Shown: positions 48,301-60,300 of the stretch, piece after piece
Layout of the letters: the number at the start of each line of letters is the position of its first letter
How positions within the stretch are numbered: position 1 is the first letter of the stretch
Origin: Aplectana chamaeleonis
Taxonomy: Eukaryota; Nematoda; Chromadorea; Rhabditida; Cosmocercidae
Length of the DNA: 64,000 nt
Reading direction: 5' to 3'
Assembly: GCA_029168955.1 (NCBI GenBank)
Contig: JAPDOI010000704.1
Coordinates: 186,001 to 250,000, forward strand
The notes under the pieces: generated by a model
Databases searched by the model: none
The model's input: only the letters and a program-made list of their open reading frames with translations
What the model was told of the DNA's origin: nothing
Translations under genes and position numbers: made by a program

Positions 48301-51300
48301 TTTCATGGTGTGCGCCGTAGGCCGTGGGCCGTAGGCCGTCACGCTTTTCAGTCCTCACTGCTAAGACGCTATTCATACTACTCAACGCCAGCGCGGCACG
48401 CGCGCGCCGCGCTGGCGTGGCGCTTGAGTATGAATACTTTCTACGCGCGTGACGCGCTTGCAGAGACTATGAATACTCCAGCGACGACGCCACGGCGGAG
48501 CGGTGAAGCTGGAATGAATGAGACGATCGATAAATAATATCAATGGATGAAAACGCCAAGGCGTTTCGGGTGGCGGTATGAATACTGCAGCGGCGACGCC
48601 ATGGCGGAGCGGGTGGAGCTGACGCGCGTGCCGCGCGGGCGGGGCGTCAAGCCATTCATACACAAACGCCACGCCAGCGCGGCACGCGCGTGCCGCGCTG
48701 GCGTTGAGTAGCATGAATAGCGCCTAATAGCCACCGCCAATGGCAATCAACTTTTCAGACAGGTAAGTTGGTAGGGGGTACGTAGGCTGGTAAGCGATCG
48801 ATTTATAGGTGAGTGGGGATTCTGATGGCATCATCGGGACGTCGTGAAAAGTGCTTCGGGCTTCTGATGACGTCATCGGGACATCGTGGAAAGTGCTTCG
48901 GGCTTCTGATGACGTCATCGGGGCATCGTGAAAAGTGCTTCGGGCTTCTGATGACGTCATCGGGGCATCGTGAAAAGTGCTTCGGGCTTCTGATGACGTC
49001 ATCGGGACATCGTAAAAAATGTTTCGGGCTTCTGGTGACGTCATCGGGACATCGTGAAAAGTGCTTCGGGCTTCTAATGACGTCATCGGGACATCGTGAA
49101 AAGTGCTTCGGGCTTCTGATGACGTCATCGGGACATCGTGAAAAGTGCTTCGGGCTTCTGATGACGTCATCGGGACATCGTGAAAAGTGCTTCGGGCTTC
49201 TGATGACGTCATCCGGACGTCGTGAAAAGTGCTTCGGGCCTCTGATGACGTCATCGGGACATCGTGAAAAGTGCTTCGGGCTTCTGATGACGTCATCGGG
49301 ACATCGTGAAAAGTGCTCCGGGCTTCTGATGACGTCATCGGGGCATCGTAAAAAGTGCTCCGGGCTTCTGATGACGTCATCGGGGCATCGTAAAAAGTGC
49401 TTCGGGCTTCTGATGACGTCATCGGGGCATCGTGAAAAGCGCTTCGGAATTCTGATGACGTCATCGGGACGTCGTGAAAAATGCTTCGGGATTCTGATGA
49501 CGTCATCGGGGCATCGTAAAAAGTGCTTCGGGCTTCTGATGACGTCATCGGGACATCGTGAAAAGTGCTTCGGGCTTCTGATGACGTCATCGGGACATCG
49601 TGAAAAGTGCTTCGGGCTTCTGATGACGTCATCGGGACATCGTGAAAAGTGCTTCGGGCTTCTGATGACGTCATCGGGACATCGTGAAAAGTGCTTCGGG
49701 CTTCTGATGACGTCATCGGGACATCGTGGAAACCCGGAGAGTGGGCAGGTGTTCGGGGCCCGTTGCTGGTCATGCGAGAAATTGTGCAGGACACCCCGTG
49801 GAGTGATTAGGAGTCCCGGACCCGTCACTGGTCATCCGGAAAATTGTGTAGGACACTCCGGAGAGTGAGCAGGAGCCCAGACTCTATGCTAGCCATCCGA
49901 GAAATTATGCAGGATACCCCGATAATGAGCATAAGTCTTGAGCTTTGCGCTAGTCGTCTGAGATAGTGTGCTGGATGTATCGGAATTTGCGCAGGAGTCT
50001 GAGAACGCCTTGCAAAACTTTTGTAAAAGTGTGAGAATGACAAGCATAGCGTGCAGAAAGCTTGAGATGTTATGTAGGTCATGTTGCCAGGCTGCTTTTC
50101 AGTTTCGTAACGCGCTTAAGCCATTCACACAACCTCATTTTGAGTGTTCCCTCATTCTTCTTCGCCAGCCTACTGATTTTTTCTGTAATAAATGGTAGTT
50201 GCTTATCAGCCTCTAAATTCAAAAAAAAATTGTTAGAGCCATCTCCATTCGCAGCTCAGCAGAGCTTTTTCTTATCAAATTCATGGAATCGAAGCGGCTG
50301 TTCTGCGAAGGAATGGGGCGGCGGAAACGAAATAATGAGTAGTCTGGAAAACTGCTTTGTTCCACTAATATGAAAGTGTCCAAATGAAATGGAAGGTAGT
50401 TTCTGACTGTGCAGATTTTGAGTTATGTAGTTTCATTCGCAAGCGAAGAACTGCGGGCAGATTCTGCATCCGGCTGTAGGCCAGCAGGCTTTCATGATTA
50501 TCGACCGGGCTGGCTACGTCTGAGCGACCAACTACCCTGTCAGTTGGTTGAGAAAATAACCGTGGCAGACCCGTTCGATACGTATGAAAAACATGAAGGT
50601 TGCAAATGACACCCGGTGTAGCCAGCTGTGGCTGACACGATCAATATGAATGAATTATGTGGAACGATATCATGGATATCGTTAATTTCTTAGCTAACAT
50701 TATCATGTGAACATCGGTCTGGTCAGCCACATCGGGTAATTTTTCTGAGATAGTTTTATAACAGTTTGGGTCATTGATTCTTGTGACCACAGAAAGGGGA
50801 CTGATCTAGTCCGATTGGGGCTGGGGCGAGGCAGAGACGCAGAGGGCGGAGGCAGTGGTAAGCTCGTCCCCACGCCGCTGTAACCGGAGCGCATTCGCGT
50901 GGGTGTAGTAAAGCATCCGCGAAGCTTAGTCAGTCAAAGGAAACTTCATAATCCGTGTGCACATATAAGCGGATTATTTAACTGTGAATCGAATTTGTAA
51001 CTGGTAAATCCTCTATTTTATTCTCCGCCAACGCGTAGCTAAATGCCTCACATGGAGACCAGAGATGCCCAGGGTTTCGGAGGCATCTAGTCTACTTTTG
51101 ACACGAGAATTTACGTAAATTACGGAAAGCTTAGCCTCAGTTGGTGAAATTTTAGCTACACCGCCCGCATATTCTACGTAAATTCCCGCTACAGCACCCG
51201 CATATTCTACGCTTATTCTCGTTGCAGCACACGGTCGATCGACCCACCCAGTCTTGATCTGTACTAGAAGGACGATCCCCGCTGCGATCGAGCGCATGCG

Positions 51301-54300
51301 CCGTTTCTTCCCCACGGCCTGCAGCATACCAGCGGCCAAAATTATCCCTTGCAAGGTCTTCCAGAGAGCGACACGCAGTCACCCTCCACGACCACCGTGT
51401 CAAGTTATCCATGGATTGACTGGGCCAACACTGTTCGAACGGCATCCCTGCGTTCCGCGTAGCCAGCGCGGGTTTGAGATCGCATTTCAACACAGGCTGT
51501 CGCTAAATCCGCAGATTCTCGCTACAAATTTATAGCGAGAATATACGGGTTCAGCGTCAGAGAGAGCAATGGTTCGAACGACACAAGAATATGCGGGTTT
51601 TAGCTATCGTAGGTAACTAAAACCCTTAAAGGCAGTGTCCACGATAAAAACCATGTCTGATTTTTTGGTGGATATCGGCAGCTGCGGGGCCTAGCGCAAC
51701 CCTAACGTTGAAAAAACTGCAAAATTTGAGCTCGGAACGGTCCCCTACGGCCCCAAAGTTGGACACCCATCAGCTCGTCACCCCCAGATGCACTTTCCAC
51801 GCCCTCCGACGTGAATAAATGAATGCTCGAGATTGTGAGATGAGCGATCGTTTCCGATCAATAGTCCCGTTCTTCCCTTCATTTTCAACTTCTCTCTCTA
51901 CTCAGGTGAGCTCGCATACATCGGCTGCAAGAGACGGGAGTTACAAGCCTCGGACAACTCGTCCACCATGTTTCCTTAGCTCAATATTTGAGGGACCAGA
52001 ACTCCATTCCCTGAAGGTCTTGTGCGATTTCAGAGATATCATTGGAATCAGCATGGGGCCGTTTTCAAGATAGGCGGAAAAACAGAAAAACGATTTCTAT
52101 CGTGAACACTGCCTTCAAATTCTCGCTACATGGGATGGGGCGGCGTTTCAGGCCGCGCCCTCGGAGGCATCTAGCTACGCGATGGCAGAGTTGATACGCC
52201 GATTGAGCAATCTTTTATCGTTGAAAAAGATGGAACAACTATTTTGAGAGTTCCGTGAGTACTTCGCGAGTGATTTTTGGAATGGAGAGTGAATCAGTCT
52301 TTGCTTCTGACTTTTGAAAGTAACTTGGAGTTGAACGTCGATATGAAACTGTTGTAAAACTAGGAATGCCAAAACACTAACCTATTTAACAGAAAACAGC
52401 TTTTATAAATGTATATCGTAGTACAAAACGGGATGCCTTACAAACTAGCTCGTTTCCAATATTCCTTGGAATTGAGGTGGTGCGAGAAGCATGCTTGTTG
52501 GTATTGGAGAATTTTCGGCAGGGCTCGTTCAATACAATACCCACCCTTAGTTTTGGCAAAAAGGCGAAAAAAGCGCGGAAATTCGCTTTTTTCGTCTTTT
52601 GATCTTAACTCGCTTTAAAGTGAACGATTTTCAAATTTGAAGACATTTTTGGAATCAGCATTGATCCCTCTTTCTTTTTGATCGATACGTGGCTTACTCT
52701 GAAACAAGGCATATAGGGTTGACACAATCAATCGAGTGGGTGAGTATGAGGTGCTGAAATGTGTGACTGGGTCTACTCTAATTTATTCGAATTATATTTT
52801 TTTATATTTTCAATTCTTTAAAAATTTAATATCACTCTTCCTCCAGGTATTATTTATCAGCAATTCATTCATTTACTTGCTTGAAACTTTTTGGTTCTTA
52901 ACTATTTTGGTTTTTCTATTTGTATTTAATACTTATTTCAATTTGCTTTATTAGATTTTTTATACGAATTTTCACTGTAATTTGAATACTTTATAATTCA
53001 GTTTGATTACTATAACTATCGCTTTATCCGAAAAATGGCTTCAATATCAACGATAAAATATTATTCGGATATGAATCGTTTCAACTTTGACTTCACACGA
53101 ACAATTCATGACACTGAAAACTTTTAGAGTCTTTGATGTAGGAGCAAATTCAAGTTTCAATTGTTTGTGTCAATATTAAAAATTTCTTGGAGTTATTATT
53201 ATCAAAATCCGAAAATACTATTCGTCGCCCTGATTTCTACAATACCCGCACTAATTTTCTAAAAAAAGTCGCAAAAGTCGCGATTTCGCGACTTTTGCGG
53301 CTTTTTTGAGAAAATTAGTGCGGGTATTGTAGAATTTTTCCAAGTTTGTGAAAACAGTTATTTTTTGAAGTAGTTATGACATATTTCACCCTTCCACGAA
53401 GTTGAAATTCTTCAGAATTTATGAAACTTCAACCTGAAAAACATTACCAATCGATTCTTGTCGTATTCTGAATTTTGAAACTGTCTCCATACCTGGGAAA
53501 CAGTCTAGATTTACTTTTGATCCTGCCAGGTTTTGGATGAACTCTGCGCTGGCAATGGTCCCCTTAACTTCCTGCGCCTCCACTACTTCCACTCTGTCCC
53601 TCTGTTCCTCTCGACGGTTTAACGCAGTCCTCGCTCGGAGACAGTCCCGGAAGGGGATTAAATTTGAGCAGCGAAGATGGGCTAGAAAGACAGCGGTGGA
53701 AGGTGCGGTCCTTGGAAAACCAATGCTCCGAAAGCATAATGGGTGGCTTCTGCAATGTTGGTGTATGGGGACGAGATAAAAAGTAGTTGACGGTATGGGT
53801 GGCTGTTTTTCGGAAAGCTTCGGAAGGCTCAGAAAAGAAAACTTAACTGTGTGGGTGGCCAGCATCATACGCGCATTTAGAGAAAATCGGAACAGGAACT
53901 AGCTCTATGGGTTGTCCTTCCCTGGGATTCCAGTCCCGTTATCGTACTGTGCTATCGGTGAGCCAATCCTTAGTCGCAGACCATCCAGAAACCGACGCGC
54001 GCGGCCGCGGCGCCTCACCGCACTGATGACTCCACCAAGCAAAAGGTGTAACTCAACCAACTAACTGCTATTCGACAATTGCGGTCAGGAATTACTGAAT
54101 AGAAGGAGAAGGATCGGAATATGGAATTCTCATTTTCTCAATTTCATAAAAATCACCCGCGAGCATTGCACCCACACGGTTAAATGCTTTCTTTTCTGAA
54201 CCCTCCGAAGCTGTCCGAAAAACAGCCCCCCATACCGTCAACTACTTTTTATCTCGTCCCCATACACCAACATTGCAGAAGCCACCCTTTATGCTTTTGA

Positions 54301-57300
54301 AACATTGGTTTTCCAAGGAACGCACCTTCCACCGCTGTCTTTCTACTGTGCTTATCTGGGCCGAATTCCGGTCCGTAATTGCGTCTCGACACGCTTTGTA
54401 GCCGCACGCGCTCGAGTCATTCGGGTTTCCAGCGCCAAAGATGACTCGATTTGGCTTTTTTATACGATTTTCTCCAATTTTTCTTAGTTTTTCGTTTCCG
54501 AAACCCACCTAGAGTCTGCAGATCGACGTTTGCGGCCCTGCAATCTCTTCTGACTCGGGAGCGTGCGGCCGCAAAGCGTGTCGAAACGCAATTGCGGACC
54601 GGAATTTGGCCCAGATAAGCATAATAGCCCATCTTCGCTGCTCAAATTCAGTCCCTTTCCGGGACTGTCTCCGAGCGAGGAGTGCGTTAGACCGTCGATA
54701 GGAACAGATAGATAGAGTGGAAGTAGTGGAGGCGCAGGCAGGTAAGGGGACCATTGCCAGCGCGGAGTTCATCCAAAACCTGGCAGGATCAAAAGTAAAT
54801 CTTGACTGTTTCCCAGGTATGGAGACAGTTTCAAAATTCACAATACGAAAAGAATCCATTGGTGATGTTTTTCAGGTTGAAGTTTAATAGATTCTGAAGA
54901 ACTTCAACTTCGAGGAAGGGCGAAATAGGGCATAACTACTTAAAAATAACTGTTTTCACAAACTTGAAAAAAATTCTAGAAATCAGGGCGACGAATGGTA
55001 TTTTCGGATTCTGAAAATAATAACTCCAAGAAATTTCTTATATTGACACAAACAATTGAAACTTGAATTTGCTCCTACATCGAAGACTCTAGAAGTTTTC
55101 AGTGTTATGAATCGTTCGTCTGAAGTCAAAGTTGAAACGATTCATATCCGAATAATATTTTATCGTTGTTATTGAAACCATTTTTCAAATAAAGCGATAG
55201 GTATAGTAATCAAACTGAATTATAAAGTATTCAAGTTACAGTGAAAATTCGTATAAAAATTCCAATAAAGCAAATTGAAATAAGTATTATATACAAATAG
55301 AAAAACCAAAATAGTTAAGAGCCAAAAAGTTTCAAGCAAGTAACTGAATGAATAGCTAATAAATAATACCTAGAGGAACAGTGAGATTAAATTTTCAAAG
55401 AATTGAAAATATAAAAAAATACAAATTGTAAAATGAAAAGAAAAACTGAACCGAATATTCGAATAAACTAGAGTAGACCCAGTCACACATTTCAGCAGCT
55501 CATACTCGCCCACTCGATTGATTGTGTCAACCCTATACGCATTGTGTCAGAGTAAGCCACGTATCGATCAAAAAGAAAGAGGGATCAATGCTGATTCCAA
55601 AAATGTCTTCAAATTTGAAAATCGTTCACTTTGAAGCGAATTATGATCAAAAGACGAAAAAAGTGAATTTCCGCGCTTTTTTCGCCTTTTTGCCAAAACT
55701 TAGGGTGGGTATTGTATTTCCCATTATTCAAACTCCCCGCGCGCGCGTTACCTACTGTAGTACCGGAATTCGAAGCATACAGCTTTAATAAAAAATGGTA
55801 CTGACATTGAAGTATATGAGCTTTTCACGTCACGTGAAGTGCCCTTCTAAAGGTTGATTTCTTAGTTCAATATCGGTAGACGCCTAGCGTTTCTCATTAA
55901 ACTTGCTTATTATGCGTGGTGGGATTAGGATAACCGCGATAGTTTTTACAACCCGATAACAGTGCTTCGAATAAAAAAGAACTATAATTATACGTTGATG
56001 CATTGATTCTGATCATTGCTCAACATTATTCAGTACGTTCTTCCGGAATACGTCCGTATACTACAAATCACATTCTGCTCTATATCAGTTCTTTTTACTC
56101 TCATAAGCATCTCGAAAAGTGTTTTAAAGGAGCAGAGCATCAACTAGTGTTTTAGTAGCTAAAAGAATAATCAAAACACAAGTTTTCTTCGTGCAATGCC
56201 CATATGCGCGCTGAAACAGTGCTAAGGATGGGGCGTGGCGAACGAGTTGTAGCTCTTAACTCTGCCGCGGAGTCCTTTCTCTACGCTCTAGCCCATCGGC
56301 CTAAACGTCCCACACCCGAGATGAAGAGGTCTTTGTTCGAAATTCTTGCATGGGATATTACTGCGTAATATAAAGAAAAAGTGAACAATTCTGTGAAAAG
56401 GGGTCTCCCAAGCAAAAGTTGTTTGGTTCGCGTTACAAACGTTTCAACAAAAAGGGAACAATTGGAAAGTGGAATGAGGAGAGTCTACAAAAAATTAACA
56501 ATATCCACTAAAAACTCTTTTCTTTGTCGAAACTTCTAAACAGCGGAAGCAAACCGTTGCGGTTCTCTATGGGGAAGCGCTCTTGGCTCCAAAAAGGACT
56601 TTGATTATGTGAGTGCCGATAAAATATGCATATATGCATGTGTACCAAATAGCGATCATTAAAAAAAGGAGATGATGCCGAATTGTTTTAGGAAACCATT
56701 CAATTCTTCCTCGTTAAAGACCACAACGTTTTGTTTCCACTGTTGAGAAGTTTTGACAAAGAAAAGAGTTTTTAGAGGATATTGTTCATTTTTTGTAGAC
56801 TCTCCTCATTCCGCTTTCCTATTGTTCCCTTTTTGTTGAAACGTTTGTAACGCGAACCAAACCACTTTTGCCTGGGAGACCCCTTTTCACAGATATTGTA
56901 TTGTTATAACATTGCTATACTTCCATAGTTTTGAAGAGAAGCTCTTTGTGGAACTGGTGCCCGAGTTATTTTATTATTTTTTACTTACCTCCTACCGGAA
57001 TGAAATCATGATATAGCCAATCGTCTCGTGATTAGTTTGTTTGCTTCACTATTCGACAGTTCAGTTCAATCCCAAAAGAAAGATAGAATATGCTACCTGA
57101 AGTAATTTAGCTTTTTTTCTGGAAGGTAGAGGAACTGGCAAAATGTTTTTTTTTACTTTGCTCCAAGAGTCGAATGAAAAAAATTCGAAAAACTTTTTCG
57201 AAAGTCGATTGAAGACTTTTATTCGAAAAGTTCAAAATCCCGAATTATTTGAAAAGTCGAATACTCGAAAAGTTCAAAATCCCGAATTATTCGAAAAGTC

Positions 57301-60300
57301 GAATATGTGAAAACTTCAAAATTCCGAATTATTCGAAAAGTCGGATATTCGAAAAAAATCTGAAAAAATATAAAAGTATATTATCCACTGCTTCGTGAAC
57401 TTGCCTACTCAAAAACACAGAAATTAGAATACGGTTTTTTTGTCGTGAACACTGCCTTTGGACTGAAAAAGCTATCTGATTCCGACTCCTCAATGATTAG
57501 AGAATTCCGCAACGAAAACTTCAAAATTGTCCGATTTTTTCGCGGATATCCGATTCATTTCAAATAAGCTTCACTTTGCAAGAATCAATATCAATTCGAC
57601 AACTAATTTGCAATCGCCTGAACGCTATAATGAGTTTAGATTTAAAAACATTTCTTTTTCTCGAAGCATTGAGCTGAAGGTGAGGAGGAATAACTGTTTT
57701 TCTGTTTTTGTAGTTTTCCGAATAGAGTCGGATCCAATATATACTACGAAATCTCTTTATAGACGATGTTCCATCGAAAAAGAAAGGAAACAAGATGTCA
57801 TTCTTCCAATAGGACCTCTGGGCACTATTTCAAGATTTTCGTTAAAGGCAGCGTTCACGATGATCATCCTCGTTGACTTTCCTCAGTGAAATGATAGGGG
57901 AGAAGGATCCTAGGCTCCCAGTGTCGAAAGAACGGTAGAAAACGAGCCAGGAGCGGCAAACTAACGGCTACGAACAAGCGTTTTGGTGTACCAGAACCGC
58001 CCCGTGCTCCAGATCCGCCCCCTCGATATGAACAAATGGAGACTCAGATTACAGGAAAGATCAAGTCAAGGAAGTGCTGATAAGTGAGCTGATCGCTTGA
58101 TTGCATTGAATGCCATCATACTTCATAGCGGTCAATTCCTCCACACTGAAAAGTAAACGTAATTAATGGAGGGCGTATCCTGGCTCAAAAACACGACTTT
58201 CGCGTCCTTCTCAAGCGTGCTTCGCTATTTAGAGCACAGACCATCTGTAAACCGTCCAGATATTGGAAGTGAGATTTATCGTGAACACTGCATTTAAGTT
58301 TCATAATTTAGGCAGAGAAAAATGGTCGAGGAAGAGAACAATGCTGCGAATCTGGCCACTGTCGTGCTTTCAAATATGAGTACTATCAAGGCCTACAACT
58401 TGCAGGAGCATTTCTACTCAGTTTTCGCTGAAACTCTGGAGCCGCTAGCACGGTACTGATTAAGCGTAAATAGAATGTTTCCTAGTTGTCTTGGGCCTCC
58501 TTCAGAGTGCGATCGCACTGCGACGCGATCGAATTTAAACCTCTCACCCTGGTCGCGACGCACAATCAGATCGCTGCACGTTCAGACACAATCACCGCAA
58601 AAAGTGCTAGAATTGCACATTTTGGCGACTCAATGCCTCGATCGCATCGCTTTGCCTTGCACGGCAACGCGGTGGTCGCATCGCTTCGCACACGGTCGCG
58701 TCGCACTGCGATCGCCCTCTGTAAGAGGCCTTATCGCAAATGATTGCATTCGAATTGCAGAGCTATGAAGAGACAGTCCGTCATATCAGCGTTCGTCTTT
58801 GCGTGCCAGTACTCCTTCACGTATATTCTCATAGCAATAACCCTCTATTTCGGAAAAGTCATGATGCTCGATAATCAAATCTCTGTCTTTGACTACATGA
58901 GGTAACGTTGGACTTGACAAATGTCGTTCTTTCTGTGCAATTTTTTGGTCAATTTATATAAGTGACAATGAGGGCGATCTTCCTCGCAAGTGTAGTCGAC
59001 CACCTAATCCCTAGTCGATTCCCATTGACAGTCGTCGGCATCGGCACACGTGTATGATCGACGCAAAATCGTTCGCATGGTCAGCGACTGAGGCTTAGGA
59101 CATCTAGCCCTTTCGCCAAATTTGGTTGTGTGAAAGGCTGGGGCCGCGGCGGTTGATCGTCGCGCTTGATCATGACCCGGCTGACCGAGAACCCGGTCGA
59201 GAATGCCGCACGGTCATCACCAAAGATCGTGTCTAGTTCACTCATTATACTAAATTTGGCGGATGGTCTGTAGAGACTAAGCGCCCTATACATAAACATG
59301 CAGGGGCTCAGGGTACACCTTCTGTTTTGTGTAGACTGTACATACTTGCAATTGTCTACGTCTATGTACTTTGCCAATTCGGGACTTGATGCTCATGTAC
59401 TATGGACACGAAGTCTCATTTTTGCGCAATAAACTCACAATACACGTAGGTGAAGGCAGAGTGTGTCATGAGCATACGTGAACTTGTCGCGCAAAAGAAG
59501 TGATTCTGCTGTCGAATTGAAGTGAATTTACTGTAAAAATGGGGTGGGCATACTTGGGATATGTCAGAACACAAGTAACGCTGTCAAAGACAGCAATACT
59601 GTAATCGTTATAGAGTTGTACTGCTAACACAATTTGGAGCGAACTTCTTCTCACAACTGGTGGCGTCAGTTTCCGATCTCTCCAAAGCTAGAGTTGCTGC
59701 GGAGAACGTTGTATCAGTGCTGAAAGAACAATCCGTCGATATAGATAATCTCAGCGAAGAAGGACAAAGACCTGTACGTGCTTCTTGAACCTTTTCATTG
59801 CATCTGGGTTTTTGATTATCCCGTATAATTGAAATTTAAGAAATTGGAAGGAGCAATCAGACTCCGCAACGTCTCATTCCGCTATCCAACTCGACCTGTT
59901 ATGCCTATACTAAACAAACTGAATTTGGAGGTACAATTTAGCTAAACACCCATGAATTGGAAAACTTAGAGTTGTTTATTTGCAGATCCGAGCGGGCCAG
60001 TCGGTGGCTCTCGTCGGCCCGTCTGGGTCAGGTAAGAGCTCAATCATGGCTCTTATCCAACGCATGTACAATGCAACCGATGGAGAAGTGGTGAGCATTT
60101 CATTAACTACATTCTTGTGGTTGAGTCCATCAATTTAAAAAGGTACTTCCACGTACTTGTAAATGAGCCTTCTGGTAAATCAATCATTCGATGGATAGCT
60201 TTTCACATATAACAGCAAAGATCTTTTTGCATACTCCTTTTGAAGCCCTTTCGCGTTTTCACAGGGTTCTGCGTATTGTTACGAATCTTCGCGCACGCTT

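Larger units (their letters stand above)
52535..55714. mobile_element. 3.2-kb giant palindrome with CAATACCCACCC ends
   Basis: CAATACCCACCCTTAG follows TA (52533-52534) and its complement ends at 55714 before TA (55715-55716). The arms (about 52535-53880 and 54165-55714) match almost throughout. Each arm holds one insertion missing from the other: 53240-53329 in the left, 54346-54624 in the right. The open frames around 53420-53870 and 54510-54860 are mirror images of each other and show no known domain; they could be the remains of a gene captured in the arms. Confidence 0.85.

Noticed and set aside
48820..49731. CRISPR-like array
   Set aside because: The 42-bp units are tandem with no unique spacers, and the surrounding DNA is eukaryotic.
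48724..49868. Three overlapping ORFs of more than 340 codons on both strands
   Set aside because: They exist only because the 42-bp repeat length is a multiple of three; the peptides are pure 14-residue repeats with no other evidence of coding.
53419..54859. Mirror-image ORFs in the giant palindrome (minus 53419-53868, plus 53537-53779, minus 54509-54859)
   Set aside because: No recognisable domain, and the same sequence is open in several frames; kept only as possible captured remnant.
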